A model generated the notes under the pieces. It had not been told where the DNA came from and did no database searches. It worked only from the letters and a program-made list of their open reading frames with translations. A DNA stretch of 64,000 nucleotides from Pseudomonas fildesensis (GTDB taxonomy: Bacteria > Pseudomonadota > Gammaproteobacteria > Pseudomonadales > Pseudomonadaceae). Position 1 is the stretch's first letter. The number at the start of each line of letters is the position of its first letter. Shown piece by piece: positions 36,851-45,991 of the stretch. The stretch is from the NCBI RefSeq assembly GCF_001050345.1, contig NZ_LFMW01000004.1, positions 248,001 through 312,000 on the forward strand, in the 5' to 3' direction. The translations under genes were made by a program, and so were the position numbers.

Positions 36851-38161
36851 ATGAGCACCACCTATAACGAGGCTGCGACCGCCGCCCCGACCAACTCGAC
36901 CGCCCGCGTCGCCACCGCAAGCATCGTCGGCACCGCCATCGAGTTCTACGATTTCTACATTTACGCCACCGCTGCGGCGCTGGTGATCGGCCCGGTGTTC
37001 TTCCCGCAGACCTCCGGCACCGCGCAGATGCTGGCGTCGTTCCTGACCTTCGGTATCGCGTTTATCGCCCGGCCGCTGGGTTCGGCGTTGTTCGGCCACT
37101 TTGGCGACCGCATTGGCCGCAAGTCGACCCTGGTGGCCTCGTTGCTGCTGATGGGCGTGTGCACCACGCTGATCGGCTTGCTGCCGGGCTATGACAGCAT
37201 CGGCGCCTGGGCCCCCATCCTCTTGTGCGTGCTGCGCTTCGGCCAGGGCCTGGGCCTTGGCGGGGAATGGGGCGGCGCGGCGCTGCTGGCCACCGAGAAC
37301 GCGCCCAAGGGCAAGCGCGGATGGTTCGGCATGTTCCCGCAACTCGGCCCATCGATCGGGTTCCTGGCGGCCAACGGTTTGTTCCTGATCCTGGCCATCA
37401 GCCTGAATGACGAGCAATTTCGCAGCTGGGGCTGGCGTATTCCGTTCATCCTCAGCGCCGCGCTGGTGATGGTCGGCCTGTATGCACGGCTGAAGTTGCA
37501 TGAAACGCCGGTGTTCGCCAATGCCGTCGCCAAGACAGCACCGGTGAAAGTGCCATTGGTAGAACTGTTCAGCCAGCATTGGCTGCCGGTGCTGCTGGGC
37601 GCGGCGTCGATGGTGGTGTGCTATGCGTTGTTCTACATCACCACGGCGTTTTCCTTGAGCTACGGGGTTTCGACCCTGGGCTACAGCCGCGAGACCTTCC
37701 TCGGGCTGCTGTGCTTTGCAGTGCTGTTCATGGGGCTGGCCACGCCGCTGGCGGCCTTGGCCAGTGATCGCTACGGGCGCAAGCCGGTGCTGATTGTCGG
37801 CGCGGTGCTGGCCATTCTGTCGGGTTTCACCATGGAGCCGCTGCTGACCCACGGTTCAACCTGGGCCGTTGCGCTGTTTCTGGCTCTGGAATTGTTCCTG
37901 ATGGGCGTGACGTTCGCCCCGATGGGCGCGATGCTGCCGGAATTGTTCCCGACGCGCGTACGTTATACCGGTGCTTCGGCGGCGTATAACCTGGGCGGGA
38001 TCGTGGGGGCGTCGGCGGCACCGTTCTTCGCGACCAAGCTGGTGGCGATGGGTGGCCTGAGTTATGTCGGCGGGTATGTGTCGGCGGCAGCGTTGCTCAG
38101 CTTGATTGCTGTGCTGTGCCTGAAAGAGACGCGGGATAACGACTTGAACAAGGTCGCCTGA
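36851..38161 (+). CDS. MHS-type (metabolite:H+ symporter) MFS transporter
   Basis: A 436-residue 12-helix transporter of the MHS branch (relatives include ProP, KgtP and ShiA). Motifs: TAIEFYDFYIYATAAALVIGP in helix 1, GSALFGHFGDRIGRKS before helix 3, and LGLGGEWGGAALLATENAPKGKR in the helix 4 loop. The central region has the repeated DRYGRKPVL motif. No long C-terminal coiled coil is present, so it is not ProP itself. Substrate is unknown, though carboxylates such as shikimate or ketoglutarate are common in this branch. Confidence 0.85.
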   Translation: MSTTYNEAATAAPTNSTARVATASIVGTAIEFYDFYIYATAAALVIGPVFFPQTSGTAQMLASFLTFGIAFIARPLGSALFGHFGDRIGRKSTLVASLLLMGVCTTLIGLLPGYDSIGAWAPILLCVLRFGQGLGLGGEWGGAALLATENAPKGKRGWFGMFPQLGPSIGFLAANGLFLILAISLNDEQFRSWGWRIPFILSAALVMVGLYARLKLHETPVFANAVAKTAPVKVPLVELFSQHWLPVLLGAASMVVCYALFYITTAFSLSYGVSTLGYSRETFLGLLCFAVLFMGLATPLAALASDRYGRKPVLIVGAVLAILSGFTMEPLLTHGSTWAVALFLALELFLMGVTFAPMGAMLPELFPTRVRYTGASAAYNLGGIVGASAAPFFATKLVAMGGLSYVGGYVSAAALLSLIAVLCLKETRDNDLNKVA

Positions 38162-38174
38162 TAGATCGCTATCG

Positions 38175-38263
38175 CCTGTAGGAGCGAGCTTGCTCGCGAA
38201 AAAGGTACATCCGACGCAGCGATGCGCCTGAAATACCTTCGCGAGCAAGCTCGCTCCTACAGG
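38175..38263. repeat. REPIN with 26-bp perfect arms, GTAGGAGCGAGCTTGCTCGC type
   Basis: CCTGTAGGAGCGAGCTTGCT and onward (38175-38200) is exactly complementary to the right arm (38238-38263). The arms then continue after a three-base AAA insertion on the left. It lies between the convergent transporter and purT genes, where it can act as a transcript-end hairpin. Confidence 0.85.
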
Positions 38264-38270
38264 TTCTGTA

Positions 38271-39452
38271 TTACAGCTCTACAACAACCGCTTGAGAAGC
38301 ACGGGTCGCCTTGGCCCGAGCCGCTTCAATCGACTCATCCCGCGCCAACGCCACACCCATCCGACGCTGACCATTCACTTCCGGCTTGCCGAACAGGCGC
38401 AACGCCGTATCCGGTTCGCTCAAGGCCGCGCCCAGGTTGGCGAAGGCGGTCTGGGTCGACTGCCCTTCCACCAGGATCACCGCCGAAGCCGAAGGCCCGA
38501 ACTGACGGATCAACGGGATCGGCAAGCCCAGGATCGCGCGAGCGTGCAGGGCGAACTGCGACAGATCCTGAGAAATCAGGGTCACCAGGCCAGTGTCATG
38601 CGGGCGCGGCGACACTTCGCTGAACCACACTTGATCGCCCTTGATGAACAGCTCCACGCCAAACAGGCCACGGCCACCCAAGGATTCGGTCACGGCTTTG
38701 GCGACGCGCTCGGATTCCGCCAGGGCAATCGGGCTCATGGCTTGCGGCTGCCAGGATTCCTGGTAGTCGCCCTTCTCCTGACGGTGGCCGACTGGCGCGC
38801 AGAAAGTGGTGCCGCCGATGTGACGCACGGTCAGCAGGGTGATTTCGTAGTCGAAGTCGATAAAGCCTTCGATGATCACCCGGCCCTTGCCGGCACGGCC
38901 GCCTTCCTGGGCGTAGTCCCAGGCTTTCTGCACATCGTCAGCGCTGCGCAGCAGGCTCTGGCCTTTGCCCGACGAACTCATCACCGGCTTGACCACACAC
39001 GGGAAGCCCAGGTCTTGCACGGCCTTGCTGTAGTCTTCGAAGGTGTCGGCGAAGTGGTACGGCGAGGTCGGCAGGTCCAGCTCTTCAGCAGCCAGGCGGC
39101 GGATACCTTCGCGGTTCATGGTCAACGACGTGGCACGCGCGGTCGGGATCACGGTGAAGCCTTCGGCTTCCAGTTCCATCAGGGTCGCGGTGGCGATGGC
39201 TTCGATTTCCGGCACGATGAAGTGCGGCTTTTCCGCTTCGATCACGGCACGCAGGGCGGCGCCGTCGAGCATGTTGATCACGTGACTGCGATGGGCCACC
39301 TGCATGGCCGGCGCGTTGGCGTAGCGATCCACGGCAATCACTTCAACGCCCAGGCGTTGCAGTTCGATTACCACTTCCTTGCCCAGCTCACCGCAGCCAC
39401 ACAGCAAAACGCGGGTCGCGGTTGGCGACAATGGAGTTCCGATTCGGGTCAT
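38271..39452 (-). CDS. purT: Formate-dependent phosphoribosylglycinamide formyltransferase
   Basis: A 393-residue ATP-grasp enzyme that formylates GAR with formate and ATP in purine synthesis. The N-terminal [20 protein letters not shown], the ATP-grasp segment [17 protein letters not shown] and the metal-site region [25 protein letters not shown] are all intact. Length is typical. It is flanked by a REPIN downstream and reads away from the VUT gene region. purL lies in the same window (51140-55036) but not in an operon with it. Confidence 0.97.
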   Translation of the reverse strand: MTRIGTPLSPTATRVLLCGCGELGKEVVIELQRLGVEVIAVDRYANAPAMQVAHRSHVINMLDGAALRAVIEAEKPHFIVPEIEAIATATLMELEAEGFTVIPTARATSLTMNREGIRRLAAEELDLPTSPYHFADTFEDYSKAVQDLGFPCVVKPVMSSSGKGQSLLRSADDVQKAWDYAQEGGRAGKGRVIIEGFIDFDYEITLLTVRHIGGTTFCAPVGHRQEKGDYQESWQPQAMSPIALAESERVAKAVTESLGGRGLFGVELFIKGDQVWFSEVSPRPHDTGLVTLISQDLSQFALHARAILGLPIPLIRQFGPSASAVILVEGQSTQTAFANLGAALSEPDTALRLFGKPEVNGQRRMGVALARDESIEAARAKATRASQAVVVEL

Positions 39453-39521
39453 CTCAGGTCCTCAGGGGAGCGGATCATGGGGAGAAAGGCCGGCATTTTA
39501 CATGAACTGTAAAGATTGGCT

Positions 39522-39989
39522 TCAGTTGGCGACGGCCCGTCTGCGAATACGCCAGGCCATGATCAGCCACACCACCGTGACCCCGGCGAATTTCGACACC
39601 AGCGCGGTGCCCGCCACCGCCGGGGTCAGCGCGCCAATCAGGCCGAAGAAGATAAAAGTGTCGAGGGGAATGCTCAGCGCCGAACTTATCCACAGGCGGT
39701 CGTGGAGCGGGCGCTTGGTGATGCTGAACACCAGCCAGTCGATGCACTCGGACACCGCGAACGCCGTGGCGCTGGCCAGGGCAATGGCTGGGTCTGAGGT
39801 GATGTACGACAGCACCAGCGCCGCCAGCATGGCGATGATCGCGCCGTGGCCGAAGCGGGTTTGCACCATGTCGCGCAGGATAAATACCAGGCCACCCCAG
39901 GCGGACCAGATGACGTCCAGGTGCGGAGCGGTGGAAAAGGCGAAGTTAATCAGCACGACGCTGCTGATGTAGGCGATCAGGAAGAGCAT
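39522..39989 (-). CDS. VUT family (YhhQ-like, putative queuosine precursor) membrane transporter
   Basis: A 155-residue inner-membrane protein with about five helices. It matches the DUF165/VUT family whose E. coli member YhhQ (QueT-like) imports queuosine precursors (family knowledge). The signature WGGLVFILRDMVQTRFG and VSECIDWLVFSITKR are recognisable, and the segment is shorter than YhhQ at the N-terminus. The start at 39989 (MLFLIAYISS) is preferred; an in-frame ATG at 40016 would add MRLVHRSIS. Upstream lies a REP doublet, so the promoter must be close to the gene or read through it. Confidence 0.75.
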   Translation of the reverse strand: MLFLIAYISSVVLINFAFSTAPHLDVIWSAWGGLVFILRDMVQTRFGHGAIIAMLAALVLSYITSDPAIALASATAFAVSECIDWLVFSITKRPLHDRLWISSALSIPLDTFIFFGLIGALTPAVAGTALVSKFAGVTVVWLIMAWRIRRRAVAN

Positions 39990-40038
39990 GGAAATGGACC
40001 TGTGGACAAGGCGCATAGGGTAATGCACAGCACTCATT

Positions 40039-40171
40039 GTGGCGAGCGGGCTTGCCCCGCGTTGGGCTGCGAAGCGGCCCCAATTAAGAGCGCCGAGTTT
40101 TTTCAGGTTAACCACAGTGTGAGGTTTTAGGGCCGCTTCGCAGCCCAACGCAGGGCAAGCCCGCTCGCCAC
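40039..40171. repeat. REP doublet, GTGGCGAGCGGGCTTG type
   Basis: GTGGCGAGCGGGCTTGCCCC...GGGCTGCGAAGC pairs with GCTTCGCAGCCC...GCCCGCTCGCCAC. The right end stops 2 bases before the stop codon of the DUF1289 gene, so it forms the start of that gene's 3' untranslated end. Confidence 0.85.
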
Positions 40172-40173
40172 AG

Positions 40174-40389
40174 TTAAGCGTCAGATTTCGCAGGCATCAT
40201 CCACACCAACCCACTCGCCAACGCCCGCTCATGGCACAACCCCAACACCACACGGCGCTCGGTATTGTCCATGCGGCTCCAACGCGTGATCTCATCCACC
40301 GTACGCTGGCAGCCGGTGCAAATATCGTCATCATCCAGTGCGCAAATATTTACGCACGGCGAGGCAACGGGCCGCTCTAGCGGGTTCAT
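40174..40389 (-). CDS. DUF1289 small cysteine-containing protein
   Basis: A 71-residue protein with the DUF1289 signature [27 protein letters not shown], of which Cys residues in C-x3-C...C-x2-C order may bind metal. The C-terminus is [12 protein letters not shown]. Function is unknown. Its start overlaps the stop of the gamma-carbonic-anhydrase gene by 4 bases, so it is translated from the same message. Confidence 0.85.
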   Translation of the reverse strand: MNPLERPVASPCVNICALDDDDICTGCQRTVDEITRWSRMDNTERRVVLGLCHERALASGLVWMMPAKSDA

Positions 40390-40910
40390 TCTTCCTGCTC
40401 GACCAAGTCACGCGCGTAACGCTGCGCGTTATGCACATAGTGCGCGGCGCTGGCTTCGAGCATCTTCTTCTGCGCCTCGGTCAACTCGCGCACCACCTTG
40501 CCCGGCGAGCCCATCACCAGTGAGCCATCTGGAATTTCCTTGCCTTCGCCGATCAGCGAATTGGCGCCGATGATGCAGTGTTTGCCTATCTTGGCGCCGT
40601 TGAGGATCACCGCATTGATGCCGATCAGGCTGTAATCGTCGACGGTGCAACCATGCAGCATGGCGTTATGGCCGATGGTCACGCCGGTGCCGAGGGTCAG
40701 CGGGTAGCCCATGTCGGTGTGCATTACGCTGCCGTCCTGCACGTTGCTGTTCTTGCCGATCAGGATCAGTTCGTTGTCGCCACGCAACACCGCGTTGAAC
40801 CACACGTTGGCGCCCTCCTCCAGCTTGACCTTGCCCACCAGCGTGGCATTGGGTGCCACCCAGCTCTGTGGATGAGTCTCGACGCGGGCGTCGCCCAGGC
40901 GGTATTTCAT
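40386..40910 (-). CDS. Gamma-class carbonic anhydrase family protein
   Basis: A 174-residue left-handed beta-helix protein made of hexapeptide repeats (for example VGKVKL, GANVWF, IGKNSN, IGHNAM, IGINAV). The three zinc-binding histidines are expected at His64, His81 and His86 (SVMHTDMG and [13 protein letters not shown]). Members of this YrdA/PaaY type often have weak or no hydratase activity, so the role may differ. Length is usual. Precedes the DUF1289 gene with a 4-base overlap. Confidence 0.88.
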   Translation of the reverse strand: MKYRLGDARVETHPQSWVAPNATLVGKVKLEEGANVWFNAVLRGDNELILIGKNSNVQDGSVMHTDMGYPLTLGTGVTIGHNAMLHGCTVDDYSLIGINAVILNGAKIGKHCIIGANSLIGEGKEIPDGSLVMGSPGKVVRELTEAQKKMLEASAAHYVHNAQRYARDLVEQEE

Positions 40911-40945
40911 GCTGTGTCCTCACGGCTCGCCATTCACACGATGGC

Positions 40946-41548
40946 TTAGATATTGATGAAGCTCTTGGGCGGCTGGTGCAGGCTGATCTGGGCGTCGTCA
41001 TAGAGCAGGTTGATCAGCTCGACGATCATGATCGCCGTCAGGCCCCAAATCTTGTATTCACCAAACCGATAACTGGGCACGTACCAACTGCGGCCCTGGT
41101 AATCGATTCTGTGGGTATGTTCGCGCGGATCCTGTCGGAAAAAATCCAGGGGCACACTGAAGACGGCGGCGATTTCGGCATCATTCGCCAGGTATTCGAC
41201 GTAATCGGGAATAACGCCCACATAGGGCGTGACGCGAATGCCATGCAGGGAAATCAGCGGGCTCAACGGGCCGATCACCTCGACCAGGCCGGGCGGCAGG
41301 CCAATTTCTTCTTCGGCCTCACGTAGCGCGGTAAAGATCAGGTCCGGGTCTTCGGGGTCGCGGCGCCCGCCGGGAAAGGCCACTTCGCCACCGTGGGTCG
41401 ACAGGCCGCTGGCGCGCAGGGTCAGGATCAGCTCAGGTTCATCACTGCGGGTAATCGGCACCAGCACCGCGGCCTCGGGGAAACGCCCGTCAGTTTCCAG
41501 CGTATGGGGGGTGTGATTGCTTACCCGGCGAAGTAGCTCGTCCAGCAT
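40946..41548 (-). CDS. NudL-type CoA pyrophosphatase (Nudix)
   Basis: A 200-residue Nudix hydrolase of the coenzyme A diphosphatase class. The Nudix box is GGRRDPEDPDLIFTALREAEEEIGL, preceded by the CoA-type LTLRASGLSTHGGEVAFPGG segment (UPF0035 motif). It probably hydrolyses CoA and derivatives to phosphopantetheine and 3',5'-ADP. It reads into the carbonic anhydrase gene after about 35 bases, and is divergent from the second Nudix gene. Confidence 0.87.
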   Translation of the reverse strand: MLDELLRRVSNHTPHTLETDGRFPEAAVLVPITRSDEPELILTLRASGLSTHGGEVAFPGGRRDPEDPDLIFTALREAEEEIGLPPGLVEVIGPLSPLISLHGIRVTPYVGVIPDYVEYLANDAEIAAVFSVPLDFFRQDPREHTHRIDYQGRSWYVPSYRFGEYKIWGLTAIMIVELINLLYDDAQISLHQPPKSFINI

Positions 41549-41695
41549 GAGTCATCTCGGTCTGTTGGCTACCTTGCATCATGCACCAAAGCGTACGGGT
41601 GCCCAACCCCAAAACCCCAGCCATGTCGCGAAACGACAACTTGCAGGAAAGCCTGGCACCGAGCCAAGATGCACGCACTTTCCAGGAACCCCAGC

Positions 41696-42244
41696 ATGAA
41701 CTTCTGCAGCCAGTGCGGTAAACCGGTTACTCAACGCATTCCCGAAGGCGACGGGCGCCTGCGTTTTGTGTGTGATCACTGCTCGACCATTCACTATCAA
41801 AACCCCAACATCGTCGCCGGTACCGTGCCGGTGTGGGGCGATCAGGTGCTGCTGTGCCGCCGCGCCATCGAGCCGCGCCTGGGTTACTGGACCCTGCCAG
41901 CAGGCTTCATGGAAAACGGCGAGACCGTGGAACAGGCCGCCGTGCGCGAGACGATGGAAGAGGCCTGTGCCCGCGTGCGCAACCTGAGCATCTATACCCT
42001 GATCGACGTGCCGCACATCAGCCAGGTGCATATCTTCTACCGCGCCGAGCTGATCGACCTGGACTTTGCCGCAGGCCCCGAAAGCCTTGAAGTGAAGCTG
42101 TTCAACGAGGCCGATATCCCTTGGTCCGAGCTGGCTTTCCGCACGGTCGGGCGTACCTTAGAATGCTTTTTCGCGGACCGCAGGCTTCAGTCGTTTCCGG
42201 TGCGCAGCGAAGCCGTGCCGCCACTGGCAAAGCCCGCCCAATAA
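41696..42244 (+). CDS. Zinc-ribbon Nudix hydrolase
   Basis: A 182-residue protein with an N-terminal zinc ribbon (Cys4, Cys7, Cys26, Cys29; FCSQCGK and VCDHCS) and a Nudix domain with GFMENGETVEQAAVRETMEEACARV. Family members with this layout (NudC-like ribbon, ADP-ribose or NADH pyrophosphatases) vary in substrate. The ATG at 41696 was chosen because it follows an AGGAA site and starts directly at the ribbon. Confidence 0.85.
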   Translation: MNFCSQCGKPVTQRIPEGDGRLRFVCDHCSTIHYQNPNIVAGTVPVWGDQVLLCRRAIEPRLGYWTLPAGFMENGETVEQAAVRETMEEACARVRNLSIYTLIDVPHISQVHIFYRAELIDLDFAAGPESLEVKLFNEADIPWSELAFRTVGRTLECFFADRRLQSFPVRSEAVPPLAKPAQ

Positions 42245-42275
42245 CAATCCGGCAGACGGCCTTCAAAGGGATATC

Positions 42276-42785
42276 GTGTTAATGCGTTGGTTGCTTGCTC
42301 TGCTCTGCCTGTCGTTCGCCACGCTGTCGTCAGCCTCTACCGTGGAAACCCTGGGCGGCAAAACAGTCGAGAAAATCCTGGTCCTCAAGTCCGCCCATCA
42401 GTTGCAACTGATCAACGACGGCAAGCCCCTCAAGACCTATCGCATTTCCCTGGGCAAAAACCCCAAGGGCACCAAACTGATCGAAGGCGACCGCCGCACG
42501 CCGGAAGGCTTCTACTGGATCGACCGGCGCAAGATCAGCGACCGCTACAACCTGGCCATGCACATCTCCTATCCGAATATCAGCGACGCCGCCCGTGCCC
42601 GTCGCGAAGGCGTGAAGCCCGGCAGCATGATCATGATCCACGGCACCCCCGACACCGAGGAATACCCGGAGCAGTGGTTCCACACCCTGGACTGGACTGA
42701 CGGTTGCATCGGCATGCGCAACGTCGACATGCGCGAAGTCTGGAACCTGGTCAAGGACGGCACCATGATCGAGATTCGCCCGTAA
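42276..42785 (+). CDS. L,D-transpeptidase family protein (YkuD domain)
   Basis: A 169-residue secreted protein with a signal peptide (MRWLLALLCLSFATLSSAS). The YkuD domain shows LGKNPKGTKLIEGDRRTPEG and the catalytic region MIHGTPDT...WTDGCIGMRN, with the nucleophile Cys in DGCIGM. The usual SHGCIRL is altered, as in a well known subfamily. The likely role is peptidoglycan crosslinking or attachment of proteins to it. Translation may begin at GTG 42276 (shown) or ATG 42282; the ribosome site AAAGGG suits the first. Confidence 0.85.
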   Translation: MLMRWLLALLCLSFATLSSASTVETLGGKTVEKILVLKSAHQLQLINDGKPLKTYRISLGKNPKGTKLIEGDRRTPEGFYWIDRRKISDRYNLAMHISYPNISDAARARREGVKPGSMIMIHGTPDTEEYPEQWFHTLDWTDGCIGMRNVDMREVWNLVKDGTMIEIRP

Positions 42786-42900
42786 TCCCGGACCGTTCGT
42801 AAAATAACTCGAAATTAATTCCCACCCCCTCTCGGCACTCCACGGTGAATACCAGTTCACCCCACGGGCTGTGCACTTCTGCGCGCGACAAAGACCTCTC

Positions 42901-42918
42901 TAATACCACTTGATACCA
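42901..42918. promoter_or_regulatory. Operator-like repeat 1 upstream of the nag operon
   Basis: TAATACCACTTGATACCA, on the opposite strand TGGTATCAAGTGGTATTA, contains a TGGTAT direct repeat. Its reverse complement nearly equals the second site at 42974. GntR/HutC-type NagR regulators bind similar TGGTAT-containing sites (family knowledge). Confidence 0.6.
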
Positions 42919-42973
42919 AGCACCCCTACAGTGCCAAGAAACCTGTGCTTGCACCGTTTTGGCAGCATTGACA

Positions 42974-42992
42974 TGGTATTTAAGTGGTATTA
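42974..42992. promoter_or_regulatory. Operator-like repeat 2 upstream of the nag operon
   Basis: TGGTATTTAAGTGGTATTA shares the TGGTAT...AAGTGGTATTA pattern with the first site but in the opposite orientation, with one extra base between the half sites. The pair straddles about 55 bases before the regulator gene, an arrangement suited to looping or double-site repression. Confidence 0.6.
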
Positions 42993-43048
42993 ATTTCCGG
43001 CCATTACCGGGCGACAACACTCCAATAACCGCATCGGAAACCTTAACG

Positions 43049-43780
43049 ATGAATCCCATTCTGACGCTGCGTCCCGACGACAAACAATCCACGCCGCTGT
43101 ACCTGCAACTGGCCCGTAGCCTGGAAGCGGCGATTCATGCCGGCCAGTGGAAATCCGAGCAGGCCCTGCCGTCGGAACGCGCCCTCAGCGAGCAGTTGAG
43201 CATTTCGCGGGTCACCGCCCGTAAAGCGCTGGAAGTCTTATTTGCCCAGGGCCTGATCCGTCGTAGCCAAGGCTCCGGCACCTTTATCACCCCGCGCCTG
43301 GAACAGCCGCTGTCGCGCCTGTCGGGCTTCAGCGAGATGTTGCGCCTCAAGGGTTTTGTGCCCAGCTCCCAGTGGCTGGAGCGCGACATCACCCCGCCGA
43401 CCCATGAAGAGCTGATCCGCCTGGCGCTGTCGCCTACCGACAAGGTCGCGCGGCTCAAGCGCTTGCGCAAAGCCGACGACACGGTGATGGCGATTGAGAT
43501 GACCGCCATGCCCGCCTCGGTGCTGCCGCATCCGCAAGCCATCGGCAATTCGCTGTACGAATACCTGGAGAGCATCGGCAAACCCATCGTGCGCGCCCTG
43601 CAACATATCCAGGCAATCAACGCCTCGAACGAGTTTGCCGCACTGGTGGGCATCGCCCCCGGCACCGCGATGCTGCTGATGACCCGTGTCGGCTACACCG
43701 CCGACAACACGCCGATTGAAATCACCGACACCTACTGCCGCAACGACTACTACGACTTCGTCGCTGAGCTTCGACGTTAG
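43049..43780 (+). CDS. nagR: GntR/HutC family regulator of GlcNAc use
   Basis: A 243-residue regulator with an N-terminal winged helix (QWKSEQALPSERALSEQLSISRVTARKALEVL) and a UTRA ligand domain (about 95-235, with LSGFSEMLRLKGFVPSSQWLE). Such proteins bind GlcN6P or GlcNAc6P. The ATG at 43049 (MNPILTLRPDDKQ) is preferred over an in-frame ATG at 42959, which would read through the operators. It heads the nag operon, 52 bases before nagA, and its likely sites are at 42901 and 42974. Called nagR from context. Confidence 0.85.
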   Translation: MNPILTLRPDDKQSTPLYLQLARSLEAAIHAGQWKSEQALPSERALSEQLSISRVTARKALEVLFAQGLIRRSQGSGTFITPRLEQPLSRLSGFSEMLRLKGFVPSSQWLERDITPPTHEELIRLALSPTDKVARLKRLRKADDTVMAIEMTAMPASVLPHPQAIGNSLYEYLESIGKPIVRALQHIQAINASNEFAALVGIAPGTAMLLMTRVGYTADNTPIEITDTYCRNDYYDFVAELRR

Positions 43781-43831
43781 AAAGCCGCGCCGATATGACT
43801 TTGCCGCGAATGCGGCCTTAGAGAACTGCCC

Positions 43832-44918
<1,087 letters not shown>

Positions 44919-44938
<20 letters not shown>

Positions 44939-45941
44939 AGAGGCGCTGGCCTCCTGTGACGCAGTCGCCGCACAACTGCAACGCCTCGACCCAATGCTGC
45001 AAGAAATCGCCGGCCGCCTGCGCCGCCAGCCGCCGCAAGTGGCAATGACGATTGCCCGGGGCAGTTCGGATCACGCCGCCAGTTACTTCGCCTACCTGGC
45101 CATGCAGCACGTGGGCATCCCGGTGGCGTCGCTGCCGATGTCGGTGGTGACCTTGTTGCAGGCTCCGATGAAAGTCAGCGGCCAGGTGGCGTTCGGTTTT
45201 TCCCAGTCGGGGCAAAGCCCGGATCTGGTCAACAGCCTGCGCCTGCTGCGTAAACGCGGGGCCTTGAGCATCTCGCTGGTCAATGCCGAAGACTCGCCCC
45301 TGGAAGCCGCCTGTGAATTCCACGTGCCGCTGTGCGCCGGGCCGGAGCAAAGCGTCGCTGCGACCAAAAGCTTTATCGCCACCCTCAGCGCCAGTGCCCT
45401 GATGATCGGCCACTGGAACCAGGAGGCCGACTTGCTGCAAGCCTGCCAGGCCCTGCCCGATGGGCTACGCGAAGCCGCCACACAGGACTGGAGCAAAGCC
45501 ATCGACGCCCTGCGCGACTGCCAGCAACTGATGGTGATCGGCCGTGGCGCCGGTTTTGCCATCGCCCAGGAAGCCGCGCTCAAGCTCAAGGAAACCTCGG
45601 CGATCCAGGCCGAAGCCTTCAGCAGCGCCGAAGTGCGCCACGGGCCGATGGCCTTGATCGACGCGAACTACCCGCTACTGGTGTTCGCCCCGCGCGGCGC
45701 CGAGCAAGCCGGCCTGTTGAGCCTGGCTGCCGAGATGCGCCAACGCGGCGCTCGCGTATTGCTGGCCGCGCCGGACGATATCGCCGAGCGCGACTTGACC
45801 CTGAGCCGTGCCGAACACCCGACCCTGGACCCGATCCTGGCCATCCAGAGTTTCTACGTGATGGCGGCCGGCCTGGCGGTCGCACGGGGCATGGACCCCG
45901 ACCAGCCGCGCCACCTGAGCAAAGTGACCCGCACCCACTGA
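44919..45941 (+). CDS. nagB-II: SIS-domain glucosamine-6-phosphate deaminase (NagB-II type)
   Basis: A 340-residue protein with two sugar-isomerase (SIS) domains. The first shows ARGSSDHAASYFAYL and GFSQSGQSPDLVNSL; the second shows IGRGAGFAIAQEAALKLKETS, SSAEVRHGPMALI. These are the ligand motifs of GlmS isomerase domains. In an operon that lacks the classical NagB, it most likely converts GlcN6P to fructose-6-phosphate and ammonia (the alternative NagB-II). The start at 44919 overlaps nagA; ATG 44931 is also possible. The stop codon lies in a 14-base tandem duplication (45927-45954). Confidence 0.85.
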
Positions 45942-45991
45942 CCCGCACCCACTGAGTGGTTTGCCGCGATTTCCTGATGAGTACCGTGCCC

